Source of the DNA: Erythrobacter sp.
Lineage (GTDB): Bacteria > Pseudomonadota > Alphaproteobacteria > Sphingomonadales > Sphingomonadaceae
DNA length: 64,000 nt
Direction of reading: 5' to 3'
NCBI GenBank assembly: GCA_009993605.1
Contig: JAACTB010000011.1
Span: 1-64,000 of the forward strand
Below the pieces are notes generated by a model, which saw only the letters and a program-made list of their open reading frames with translations, did not search any database and was not told the DNA's origin. Position numbers and translations under genes: made by a program. Shown in pieces: positions 47,438 through 56,048 of this stretch; position 1 is the first letter of the stretch; every line of letters begins with the position of its first letter.

Positions 47438-48981
47438 GCGGGTTCTGGCCGACCTTGTTCGGACTGGGCGACAAGCTCGCCGCCCATGTCGTCCTGTCGG
47501 CGAGCGCGATCGCTCTCGGCATCGCGGTGGCCTTACCGCTGGCGGTCTGGGCCAGCCGCTCGCGCACCGTTGCACGCGCCGCGCTGGGCTTTGCAAGCCT
47601 GGTGCAGACCATTCCCGCCCTTGCCCTGTTGGCGCTGTTCTTCCCGATCCTGTTGAGCCTGCGCGCCGTCTTCGGTGAGGATTTGCCGACGCTCGGCTTC
47701 CTGCCCGCGCTGCTCGCGCTCGCGCTCTATGCCCTGCTGCCGATCCTGCGCAACGCCGTGACCGCGCAGGCCAATCTCGATCCGGGCGTCATGGAAGCGG
47801 CGGACGGGGTGGGGATGAGCGCGTGGCAGAGATTGCGCCTCGTCGAAGCGCCGCTGGCCGCGCCCTTCGTAATGGCGGGCATCCGCACTGCCGCGGTCTG
47901 GACAATCGGTGCGGCCACGCTTTCGACCACGATCGGCCAGCCGAGCCTTGGCGATCCGATCTTCGCCGGATTGCAGACGCAGAACTGGGTGCTGGTGCTG
48001 GCGGGCTGTTTCGCGAGCGCCGCGCTGGCACTGGCCGCGGACCTGCTGCTCGGCCTGATCGAACGTGGCTTTGCCCTGCGCAAGCGGGCGTTTTGGCTCG
48101 GCGGCATGGTGGCCGTCTCGCTCGGCGTAGGCGCTGCCCTGTTCGCGCAATTCGCGCCCGGCTGGCGCGGCGAGGCGCGCGACACGATCGTGATCGGGGC
48201 GAAGAGCTTTTCGGAGCAATACATCCTCGCCCGGCTGATCGGGCAGAGATTGGAAGAAGCGGGCTATCGCGTGGAATATCGCGACGGCTTGGGGTCCGCT
48301 GTGGTTCACCGCGCGGTGACGACGGGGGCGATCGACATCAGCGTCGATTACACCGGCACGCTCTGGGCGAACGAATTGGGGCGCGACGACAATCCGGGGC
48401 GTGAGGCCATGTATCGCGAAATCGTCGACTGGAAGAAACGCACCAGCGATGCGCGCATTTTCGGACGGCTCGGTTTCGAGAACGCCTATGCCTTCGCCAT
48501 GCGGAGCGACCGGGCACGCGAACTCGGTGTGACTTCGCTGACCGATCTCGCGCGCGTTGCCCCGCGCCTGACCGTGGGGGGCGATCCCGAATTCTTCGAG
48601 CGCCCCGAATGGATCGCGGTGCGCGATGCCTATGGGCTGCGTTTCGCCGAAGCCCGCAATTTCTCGCCCACCTTCATGTACGACGCGCTGCAATCGGGCG
48701 AGGCGGACGTCATCAGCGCCTATACGTCGGATGGGCGCATCGCCGCCGATCGCCTGACCGTGCTCGCAGATCCCGAAGAGGCCCTGCCGAGTTACGACGC
48801 GCTGATCGTCCTGAGTCCGAAGGCCAGCCGCGACGAAAGGCTGCGCACCGCGCTCAAGCCTCTGCTGGGCGCGATCGACGTCGCGCGGATGCAGGCGGCG
48901 AATTACGCGGTCGACCGGACCGAGGACAAGCGCACTCCCGACCAGGCCGCCGAAGAGCTGGCGAACGCGATCGGGTTGTGA
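47434..48981 (+). CDS. Fused ABC permease and substrate-binding protein, glycine betaine/choline type
   Basis: The 515-residue protein joins an OpuBC/ProW-like permease (about residues 1-220, with LALYALLPILRNAVTAQANLDPGVMEAADGVGMSAWQRLRLVEAPL) and an OpuBC substrate-binding domain (about 245-515, starting TIVIGAKSFSEQYILARLIGQ with RDGLGSAVVHRAV). One polypeptide therefore gives both the channel and the receptor, as in other OpuF-like importers. Aromatic residues for quaternary-amine binding are expected in the binding part but were not mapped. The gene is coupled to the ATPase by ATGA and ends just before a convergent gene. Confidence 0.88.
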   Translation: MSGFWPTLFGLGDKLAAHVVLSASAIALGIAVALPLAVWASRSRTVARAALGFASLVQTIPALALLALFFPILLSLRAVFGEDLPTLGFLPALLALALYALLPILRNAVTAQANLDPGVMEAADGVGMSAWQRLRLVEAPLAAPFVMAGIRTAAVWTIGAATLSTTIGQPSLGDPIFAGLQTQNWVLVLAGCFASAALALAADLLLGLIERGFALRKRAFWLGGMVAVSLGVGAALFAQFAPGWRGEARDTIVIGAKSFSEQYILARLIGQRLEEAGYRVEYRDGLGSAVVHRAVTTGAIDISVDYTGTLWANELGRDDNPGREAMYREIVDWKKRTSDARIFGRLGFENAYAFAMRSDRARELGVTSLTDLARVAPRLTVGGDPEFFERPEWIAVRDAYGLRFAEARNFSPTFMYDALQSGEADVISAYTSDGRIAADRLTVLADPEEALPSYDALIVLSPKASRDERLRTALKPLLGAIDVARMQAANYAVDRTEDKRTPDQAAEELANAIGL

Positions 48982-48984
48982 CCG

Positions 48985-49404
48985 TCAGTTCGCGCGGGTC
49001 CAGTTCTGGGTCTTGCAGAACGGGCCGATACAGCCCTGCACTTCAAGCTTCGATGCGGATGTGCGGCGAATGACCGAGCGATAGTCTTTGCCCGATTTGG
49101 GATCGTAGATCCGCCCACGCCACAGATCGCCATCCTCGCTGAACGAGGTCAGCACCGGCGTACCGAGCAGCTTGCGGCTGCGCTTCGCCTTGTCGGGATT
49201 GTTGATGTCGCGCTGGTCCACGCCCTGAGGCGGCGCGACCAGGAATTTGCTGATCTTGCCACAAAGGCTGGCACCGCAGGGAGCGATCGTGATGACGGCA
49301 TCGCGATCTTCGGTGATCCAGCGTCCGGTGATCGGATTGGCGGCCGAAGCGGGCACGGCGAGAGCCATGGCGACCCCGGCAAGGGTGAAAGCGGCGCGTT
49401 TCAT
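48985..49404 (-). CDS. DUF2147 domain secreted protein
   Basis: The 139-residue protein has a signal peptide (MKRAAFTLAGVAMALAVPAS, cleavage after ASA) and the DUF2147 pattern: ITGRWITEDRDAVITIAPCGASLCGKI near the start of the mature chain, GDLWRGRIYDPKSGKDYRS and the ending CIGPFCKTQNWTR. Family members are small periplasmic lipocalin-like proteins of unknown function in many alphaproteobacteria. AAGGAG lies seven bases before the ATG at 49404, which is preferred over an upstream frame start at 49473. It is convergent with the ABC importer. Confidence 0.88.
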   Translation of the reverse strand: MKRAAFTLAGVAMALAVPASAANPITGRWITEDRDAVITIAPCGASLCGKISKFLVAPPQGVDQRDINNPDKAKRSRKLLGTPVLTSFSEDGDLWRGRIYDPKSGKDYRSVIRRTSASKLEVQGCIGPFCKTQNWTRAN

Positions 49405-49450
49405 CGAAATCTCCTTCGGAAGGGTCAACGGTGGGGGAGCCGAGTTGTTT

Positions 49451-50518
49451 CTATAAGGAACCGAAACCGGCACCGGCAGGCCAGCCCCCGCCCCCGAGCG
49501 CCATCACCTTGAACAGATCGCCCATTTCGTCGGCGTGAACGAGGCGGCGGAGATCGCGCGTAAGGGCCGCGCCGCCCAAAGCTGCCGCCCGCGCTTCGAT
49601 CCCCAGTGCGCGCAACCACGCTCCCTGCGTTGTCGCGGACAACCACTCGGCGCCGCCCATTTGCGCGATTTCAGCGAGCGCCGCGAAATCGACCAGCGCG
49701 GTGAGGTCGGCGCTGCCGGGAAAGGCGAGCGGATCGACCTTGCGGTGGCCCTTCACCGCCTGGAGCGTCGATCCGAAACGCGGCGCGAGATAGCCGTAAT
49801 CGATGAACAAAGCCGCCCCGCCCTGATGAGAGAGTCGCCGCACGACCTCGCCCATCACTGCCGCCGCGCCCGGATTGGTCTCGATGATCGTCCCCGGTTC
49901 GGCCATTCGGCGATCGTCAGGCACGGCCTCGTCCATCGGGTTGGGTCCTGCGGCGAAGACGAAATCGTCATTTGCGTCCAGCGCGATCATCCGTTCGCGC
50001 CAGCCGGTGTCGGTGCGGACGAGCTGGCGAACGGGAAGCGCATCGAGAAATTCATTGGCGACGAGCAATATGGGAGCATCTTCGGGCACGCTCCCCAGAT
50101 CGTCGTGGAGTTGCGCTCCGGGCAGCGCCGCGCGCTGCTTCTCCCGCAGGACCGGTGAGCCTTCGCCCAGATGGATACGCGGCGCGAGGCCGTGTCGCTC
50201 CATCACCCGCAGCGCGTCGCTCGCCAGCGTACCCCGCCCGGGTCCAAGCTCGACGTAGAGAATGTCCTGCGGGTGCCCGGCGCGCATCCACAAATCGGCG
50301 CACCACACGCCGACCATTTCGCCGAACATCTGACTGATATCGGGCGCGGTGACGAAATCGCCGCCGCTCTCGGCTTCGGGACCGGGCGCGCCCAACGGAT
50401 CGCGGCTCGCATAATAGCGGGCGTTGCTCTCCCCCATGAAGCGCGCCACCGGCATCGGCCCGTGGCTGCGGATCAGGCGCCGGAAGCGGGCGCCAAGATC
50501 GTCCGTCGCTCCGCTCAC
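49451..50518 (-). CDS. SAM-dependent methyltransferase, MidA/NDUFAF7 family
   Basis: The 355-residue protein has DFVTAPDISQMFGEMVGVWCADLW and the SAM-binding VELGPGRGTLASDALRV, then VANEFLDALPVRQLV, which marks the MidA family. The human homologue methylates an arginine of a complex I subunit during assembly; a role in NADH dehydrogenase biogenesis is a reasonable family-based inference. The GTG start overlaps the lgt stop codon as GTGA, so both are probably one transcription unit. The C terminus is Gly-rich (LGGGGWPAGAGF). Confidence 0.88.
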   Translation of the reverse strand: MSGATDDLGARFRRLIRSHGPMPVARFMGESNARYYASRDPLGAPGPEAESGGDFVTAPDISQMFGEMVGVWCADLWMRAGHPQDILYVELGPGRGTLASDALRVMERHGLAPRIHLGEGSPVLREKQRAALPGAQLHDDLGSVPEDAPILLVANEFLDALPVRQLVRTDTGWRERMIALDANDDFVFAAGPNPMDEAVPDDRRMAEPGTIIETNPGAAAVMGEVVRRLSHQGGAALFIDYGYLAPRFGSTLQAVKGHRKVDPLAFPGSADLTALVDFAALAEIAQMGGAEWLSATTQGAWLRALGIEARAAALGGAALTRDLRRLVHADEMGDLFKVMALGGGGWPAGAGFGSL

Positions 50519-51375
50519 GCCGCCCTTGGTTCGCGCGGCGTGGCGGGGGCGGGCTGGCGCGTCAGGCTGTAGGCAATCACGGCAAGGCCGATTGCGATCA
50601 TCGGGATAGTCAGCCATTGCCCGCGGCTGAGCCCGGTTTCCGCGACGACATAGGCGAGATGGGCGTCGGGCTCGCGGAAGAATTCGTTGACGAAGCGCGC
50701 CAGCGAAATCCCTACGGTGAACACCCCGACCAGCAGGCCCGGACGATAACGGGCGCGGGTATACCAGAACAGCGGCAGCAGGATCGCGATCATCAGCGCG
50801 CCTTCCAGCGCGGCCTGATACAGCTGGCTGGGATGCCGCGCGAGGCCGAGCGGATCGGACGGGAACACCATGGCCCAACTGACATCGGTCGGACGACCGT
50901 ACAATTCCCCGTTCACGAAATTGGCGAGGCGGCCGAACATCATCCCGAACGGCACGTTGACCGCGATATAATCGCACACCCGCAGCCAGTTCAGCCCGCC
51001 GCGCCAGGCGACCCAGGCGATCGCGATCAGCACGCCGAGCACCCCGCCATGGAAGCTCATCCCCCCGGTCCACAATTTGAACAGAGCGAGGCTGCCGAAC
51101 AGTTCGGGCTGGTAGAAGGCGGCATAGCCCAGCCGTCCGCCGAGGATGATGCCGAGCGTGCAGTAGAAGAACAGGTCGTCCACATGCCGCTGCGCCATCG
51201 GGGCGCCGGGGCTCTTGACCATTTTGGAGAGGTGCCAATAGCCCAAGAGGATACCGGCGAGATAAGCGAGGCTGTACCACCGCAGCGTGAAGAAGCCGAG
51301 ATCGATCCCCGGCGTCAGGCCGAGCTCGGCCCACTGGATCGGGTCCGCGCCAGCATTCGCGAGTAGTGACAGCAC
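50515..51375 (-). CDS. lgt: Prolipoprotein diacylglyceryl transferase
   Basis: Lgt adds diacylglycerol from phosphatidylglycerol to the lipobox Cys of prolipoproteins in the inner membrane. The 286-residue protein has seven membrane segments, the Lgt hallmark GRLANFVNGELYGRPTD, and WTGGMSFHGGVLG. The GTG at 51375 has AAGGGA seven bases upstream. The next gene's start overlaps its stop. It is needed for maturation of the lipoprotein encoded at 46134. The promoter lies in the 144 bases shared with the divergent acyl-CoA ligase. Confidence 0.96.
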   Translation of the reverse strand: MLSLLANAGADPIQWAELGLTPGIDLGFFTLRWYSLAYLAGILLGYWHLSKMVKSPGAPMAQRHVDDLFFYCTLGIILGGRLGYAAFYQPELFGSLALFKLWTGGMSFHGGVLGVLIAIAWVAWRGGLNWLRVCDYIAVNVPFGMMFGRLANFVNGELYGRPTDVSWAMVFPSDPLGLARHPSQLYQAALEGALMIAILLPLFWYTRARYRPGLLVGVFTVGISLARFVNEFFREPDAHLAYVVAETGLSRGQWLTIPMIAIGLAVIAYSLTRQPAPATPREPRAA

Positions 51376-51519
51376 TGGGTTATCCCTTATAGATGGAGCG
51401 AAAGCCGCCACCTGGCGACCTCGTCGGAGGGCGGCTTTTGGCACAGCCCGGCGATGCGCGAAAGCCTGCACGCTGCGCTGTCTGCCTTCGGAGACTTTTG
51501 GAGAGGATAGCCGCAACCC

Positions 51520-53208
51520 ATGCAAACCGATCTCGACCGCGACATTACCCGGATCACCGACGCGGTGACCGCCGATGGGCAGATGTTCGCCCTCAAGACC
51601 GTAACCCGCCGCGGCGTGGACATGCCGGCCTTCGTCAACGCACCGCCGAGCCTGGCGCATTATTTCGCCCATTTCTGCAATCAGAACAAGGATGCGCTGT
51701 TTCTGGTCGATGGCGACCAGCGCCTGTCTTTCGGCGAGGTCTATACCCTTGCCGCGAAGGTGGCGGACGGGTTGGTGACCGGTCAGGGCCTGAAGAAAGG
51801 CGACCGGGTCGGGATCGCGGCGCGCAATTCGGCCCAATGGGCGATCGCCTATATGGGCACGCTGATGGCGGGCGGCTGCGCCACACTGCTCAATGGCTGG
51901 TGGACGGGCGAGGAACTCGCCTACGGGATCGACCTGTGCGAATGTTCGCTGGTGCTCGCCGATGCGCCGCGCGCCGCCCGGCTCGACGGGATCGACCACA
52001 AGGCGAAGATCGTCGTCTTCGACCATAGCGAGGAAGGCCTCGCCCCGATCATGGCCGATGGCGACACCGCCCAGCGAATGCTCGGCGAGCTGGGGCCGGA
52101 CGATCTGGCGACGATCCTGTATACGTCCGGTTCGACCGGCAATCCCAAGGGTGCCTATTCCGACCATCTCGGCGTCGTATCGGGCACGATGAACTATATC
52201 TGCCAGACCGCGATGGTGCTGCAATTGCTGACAGAGCGTGGCGATGCGCCGACCGTGCAGCCGAGCGCGCTGGTCGCGGTGCCGCTGTTCCACGTCACGG
52301 GCGAAATCCCAGTCTTCCTCCAGTCCATCGCCATCGGGCGCAAGCTGGTGCTGATGCCCAAATGGGACGCGCGCGAGGCGCTGCGCCTCCTCGACGAAGA
52401 AAAGGTGACCTATTTCGTCGGCGTGCCGCTGATGAGCTACGAGATGGCGACTCATCCCGATCGCGACCAGTTCGACCTCTCGCAATGCAAGAGCTTCGCC
52501 GCCGGCGGCGCGCCGCGCCCCGTCGAGCACGTCACCAAGATCAAGGAATCCTTCCCCAACGGTTTCCCGCTGCTGGGATACGGCCTTACCGAAACGAACG
52601 CGGTCGGCGCGGGGAATCTCAACGAGAACTATCTCGCCAAGCCCGGATCGACCGGCATGGCCTCGCGCCCGCTGGTCGATATGGCGATCCTCGACGATGC
52701 GGGCAATGCGCTGGCGCAGGGCGAGGTGGGCGAGATCTCGATCCGCTCCGTCGCCAATTTCCTAGGCTACTGGAAGGACGAGGACGCGACGAAGGCGGCC
52801 TATACCGACGATGCCTATTTCCGCACCGGCGATCTCGGCTATCTCGACCCGGAAGGCTATCTCTATATCGTCGATCGCAAGAAGGACATCATCATCCGCG
52901 GGGGCGAGAACATCGCCTGTATCGAGGTGGAGGATGCGATCTACGCCCACCCGGCGGTGGCGGAATGTTCGGTCTTCGGCCTGCCCGACGAGCGGATGGG
53001 CGAGATTCCGGCGGCGGTCTATCTGACCCAGCCGGGCGAAACCCTGTCGCCGCAGGACCTCCAGGCCTATCTCGCCGAGCATATCGCGCATTTCAAGATT
53101 CCCGCGCGGCTGTGGCAGGCGGAGGAGCAATTGCCGCGCCTCGGCACGCAGAAGGTCGACAAGCGCGCGGTGAAGGCGCTCTATGCGAAGGATAGCGCCG
53201 CGGCGTGA
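51520..53208 (+). CDS. AMP-dependent acyl-CoA ligase, class I adenylate-forming
   Basis: The 562-residue enzyme has [19 protein letters not shown] (P-loop), PLLGYGLTETNAVG (A5), FRTGDLGYLDPEGYLYIVDRKKDIIIRGGENIACIEVED (A7/A8) and the ending IARLWQAEEQLPRLGTQKVDK-like region with the catalytic Lys. It probably makes a medium- or long-chain acyl-CoA. It is divergent from lgt, and its stop overlaps the glnD GTG as GTGA, an unusual pairing. A purine run GAGAGGA lies upstream of the ATG, but at somewhat long spacing. Confidence 0.88.
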   Translation: MQTDLDRDITRITDAVTADGQMFALKTVTRRGVDMPAFVNAPPSLAHYFAHFCNQNKDALFLVDGDQRLSFGEVYTLAAKVADGLVTGQGLKKGDRVGIAARNSAQWAIAYMGTLMAGGCATLLNGWWTGEELAYGIDLCECSLVLADAPRAARLDGIDHKAKIVVFDHSEEGLAPIMADGDTAQRMLGELGPDDLATILYTSGSTGNPKGAYSDHLGVVSGTMNYICQTAMVLQLLTERGDAPTVQPSALVAVPLFHVTGEIPVFLQSIAIGRKLVLMPKWDAREALRLLDEEKVTYFVGVPLMSYEMATHPDRDQFDLSQCKSFAAGGAPRPVEHVTKIKESFPNGFPLLGYGLTETNAVGAGNLNENYLAKPGSTGMASRPLVDMAILDDAGNALAQGEVGEISIRSVANFLGYWKDEDATKAAYTDDAYFRTGDLGYLDPEGYLYIVDRKKDIIIRGGENIACIEVEDAIYAHPAVAECSVFGLPDERMGEIPAAVYLTQPGETLSPQDLQAYLAEHIAHFKIPARLWQAEEQLPRLGTQKVDKRAVKALYAKDSAAA

Positions 53209-55964
53209 ACCGCTCCCCCGTTCCGAACCAGCGCGCGATCATAGACCGGCGGCTCCTCGCCGGACGGATCGCCGAACTCGTGACGGAGCATGGCAGCAAG
53301 GCGCGCCCGCAGATCGTCCAGGCCCTTAAAGAGGCGCTGGATACGGGCCGCGCCGAGCTGACCCGGCGGCTGTGCGAGCGCCCGTCCGCGGGCCATGCCT
53401 GCACGCGCGGCTATGCCTTCCTGATCGATCAGCTGGTGCGGGTGCTCTACGATCACGTCACCGCCGATCTCTACCCCGCCCCCAATCGCAGCAGCGCGGA
53501 GCGGCTCGCGATCATGGCGGTGGGCGGTTACGGGCGCGCGGAGATGGCGCCGCATTCGGACGTCGATATCGCCTTCCTGACCGCGCAGCGCCACACACCG
53601 TGGTGCGAGCAGGTGATCGAGGCGATGCTCTATCTGATGTGGGATCTCGGCCTCAAGGTCGGGCATTCCAGCCGCACGATCGAGGATTCGATGCGTCTCG
53701 CGCGCGAGGATCTGACGATCCGCACCAGCCTCCTGGAAGCCCGCTACGTCTGGGGAGACGAGGCCCTGTACGATGAAGCCTCGCGTCGGTTCTGGAGCGA
53801 GGTGGCCCGCGGGACCGAGCGGCAGTTCGTGGTCGAGAAACTGGCCGAGAGAAACGCGCGGCACAAACGGATGGGCGACAGCCGCTATGTCGTCGAACCC
53901 AATATCAAGGACGGCAAGGGCGGCCTGCGCGATCTGCAGACGCTCTATTGGATCGGGAAATACACCCATCAGGTCAGGAGCGCGAAGGAGCTTGTCGATA
54001 TCGGCCTGTTGACCAAGGCCGAATATAGGGGCTTCCGCCGGGCCGAGCGGTTTTTGTTGGCAGTGCGTTGTCACCTCCACCAGATCACCGGTCGCGCCGA
54101 AGACCGGTTGACCTTCGATTTCCAGCGCCAGATCGCGGAGCGGATGAATTTCGCCGATCGCCCGGGCAAGAGCGCGGTCGAACGGTTCATGCAGTTCTAT
54201 TTCCTCCAGGCCAAGCGGGTTGGCAGCCTGACGGGCGTGTTCCTCGCCCAGCTGGACGAGGAATTCGCGCAGAAAAGCGCCAAGCGCGGCTTCTTCGCCG
54301 GGTTCCGCAGCCGTCCGCGCGAAGTGAAGGGCTATGTCGTCCATGGCGGCAAGATCGCCGCGCCTTCGGACGATTGGTTCCGCAAGGATCCGGTGCGCCT
54401 GATCGAGGTGTTCCAGCTGGCCGAGGCGGAGGAGCTGGAGGTCCATCCGCGCACAATGCGCCAGGCCGCGCGCGACGCGAAGACGATCGATCACGCGGTC
54501 CGCCACGATGTCCGCGCCAATGCCCTGTTCCTCGACCTGCTATGCGGTCGCAACGACCCTGCAAGCGTGCTGCGATGGATGAACGAGGCGGGCGTGATGG
54601 GCCGCTTCGTGCCCGATTTCGGCCGCGTCAACGCGCAGATGCAGTTCAACATGTATCACCACTACACGGTGGACGAACACACCATCCGCGCGATCGGATT
54701 GCTGTCGCGGATCGAGAAGGGCGAATTGAAGGACGATCACCCGCGCGCCACGCGGCTGATCCACAAGATCGCCAGCCGCCGGGTCGCCTATGTCGCGGCT
54801 TTGCTCCACGATATCGCCAAGGGGCGTAAGGGCGACCATTCGATCCTGGGCGCGGAGGTCGCGCGCGATCTGTGCCCCCGTTTCGGCCTGTCGGACAGCG
54901 AGACCGAGCTGGTCGCCTGGCTGGTGCTCCACCATCTGCTGATGAGCCACACCGCGCAGAAGCGCGACCTGACCGATCCCAAGACCGTGGAGGATTTCGT
55001 CAACACCGTGCAGGGCGTCGAACGGCTGCGCCATCTCGCGATCCTGACCGCAGTCGATATCCGCGCGGTGGGACCGGGGACGTGGAACAGCTGGAAGGGC
55101 CAGCTGCTGGGCGAATTGTTCGATCTGTCGCAGGAACGCCTCAGGCTCGGCCATGCCCGCCACGGGCGCCGCGAGCGGGTCGAGGCGAAGCGGGCCGAGG
55201 TGTCGGAACGACTCGGCGAGCGCAGCGATCTGGTCACGAGCGTCGGCGGGCGGCTGGACGATGCCTATTGGATCGCCGAGCCTGCGGACATCGCCGCAAT
55301 CAACCTCGTCCATTACCACGCCGCGCGCGAGGCCGATCACGCGCTTTCGATCCACTGCGAATTCTACGAGGAGCGTGGGGCAACCTTGGTGACGGTCATC
55401 GCCGCCGACCATCCCGGCCTCTTCTACCGCATCGCGGGCGGCATCCATCTGGCGGGCGGAAACATCATCGACGCGCGCATCCACACCTCGCGCGATGGCT
55501 GGGCGGTCGACAATTTCCTGGTGCAGGACCCGCACGGGCGGCCCTTCATGGAGGAGGGACAGCTCGACCGGTTGAAAAAATCGATCGGCGATGCGCTCGC
55601 CAACCGGATCGATCTCGAACCCCGCCTCGCGCAGCGGCCCCTGCCCCACAGCCGCTCCAAGGCGTTCGACGTCGATCCGCGCATCGTGTTCGACAACAAG
55701 GCCTCGAACCGCTTCACCGTGATCGAAGTCAATGCGCGCGACCGCTCGGCCTTGCTGAACCGCTTGAGCCGCTCGCTGTTCGAAGAAGGGCTGGTGGTCC
55801 ACTCCGCCCATGTCACCGCCTATGGGGAGCGTGCGGTGGATACGTTCTACGTAACCGATGTCACCGGCTCCAAAATCACCGGCGAAGCCCGCCTCGCGCG
55901 CATCGAAGGATCGCTGCTCGTCGCCGCGAGTGATGCATTACAGGCACAATTGGAAGACGCATGA
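53205..55964 (+). CDS. glnD: [Protein-PII] uridylyltransferase / uridylyl-removing enzyme
   Basis: GlnD senses glutamine and controls nitrogen assimilation by modifying PII proteins. The 919-residue protein has the nucleotidyltransferase motif AVGGYGRAEMAPHSDVDIAFL (Gly and Asp pair, near residue 105), a GlnD-specific helical region, the HD hydrolase LLHDIAKGRKGDHS near residue 533, and two C-terminal ACT domains (about residues 735-810 and 845-919) for glutamine sensing. The GTG start overlaps the ligase stop as GTGA. The whole bifunctional architecture is intact. Confidence 0.97.
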   Translation: MNRSPVPNQRAIIDRRLLAGRIAELVTEHGSKARPQIVQALKEALDTGRAELTRRLCERPSAGHACTRGYAFLIDQLVRVLYDHVTADLYPAPNRSSAERLAIMAVGGYGRAEMAPHSDVDIAFLTAQRHTPWCEQVIEAMLYLMWDLGLKVGHSSRTIEDSMRLAREDLTIRTSLLEARYVWGDEALYDEASRRFWSEVARGTERQFVVEKLAERNARHKRMGDSRYVVEPNIKDGKGGLRDLQTLYWIGKYTHQVRSAKELVDIGLLTKAEYRGFRRAERFLLAVRCHLHQITGRAEDRLTFDFQRQIAERMNFADRPGKSAVERFMQFYFLQAKRVGSLTGVFLAQLDEEFAQKSAKRGFFAGFRSRPREVKGYVVHGGKIAAPSDDWFRKDPVRLIEVFQLAEAEELEVHPRTMRQAARDAKTIDHAVRHDVRANALFLDLLCGRNDPASVLRWMNEAGVMGRFVPDFGRVNAQMQFNMYHHYTVDEHTIRAIGLLSRIEKGELKDDHPRATRLIHKIASRRVAYVAALLHDIAKGRKGDHSILGAEVARDLCPRFGLSDSETELVAWLVLHHLLMSHTAQKRDLTDPKTVEDFVNTVQGVERLRHLAILTAVDIRAVGPGTWNSWKGQLLGELFDLSQERLRLGHARHGRRERVEAKRAEVSERLGERSDLVTSVGGRLDDAYWIAEPADIAAINLVHYHAAREADHALSIHCEFYEERGATLVTVIAADHPGLFYRIAGGIHLAGGNIIDARIHTSRDGWAVDNFLVQDPHGRPFMEEGQLDRLKKSIGDALANRIDLEPRLAQRPLPHSRSKAFDVDPRIVFDNKASNRFTVIEVNARDRSALLNRLSRSLFEEGLVVHSAHVTAYGERAVDTFYVTDVTGSKITGEARLARIEGSLLVAASDALQAQLEDA

Positions 55965-55999
55965 CGGTTGTCCGTCGATAGATTGTTGCAAGTTTGCCG

Positions 56000-56013
56000 T
56001 GCATAGCTATGCA
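56000..56013. promoter_or_regulatory. Perfect 14-bp palindrome upstream of the TonB receptor gene
   Basis: TGCATAGCTATGCA is a perfect inverted repeat 36 bases before the receptor start codon. It may be an operator that overlaps the promoter; the regulator is unknown. Confidence 0.35.
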
Positions 56014-56048
56014 ATCGTGTCATAACCATAAAACTCAGGAGAGAGTGC

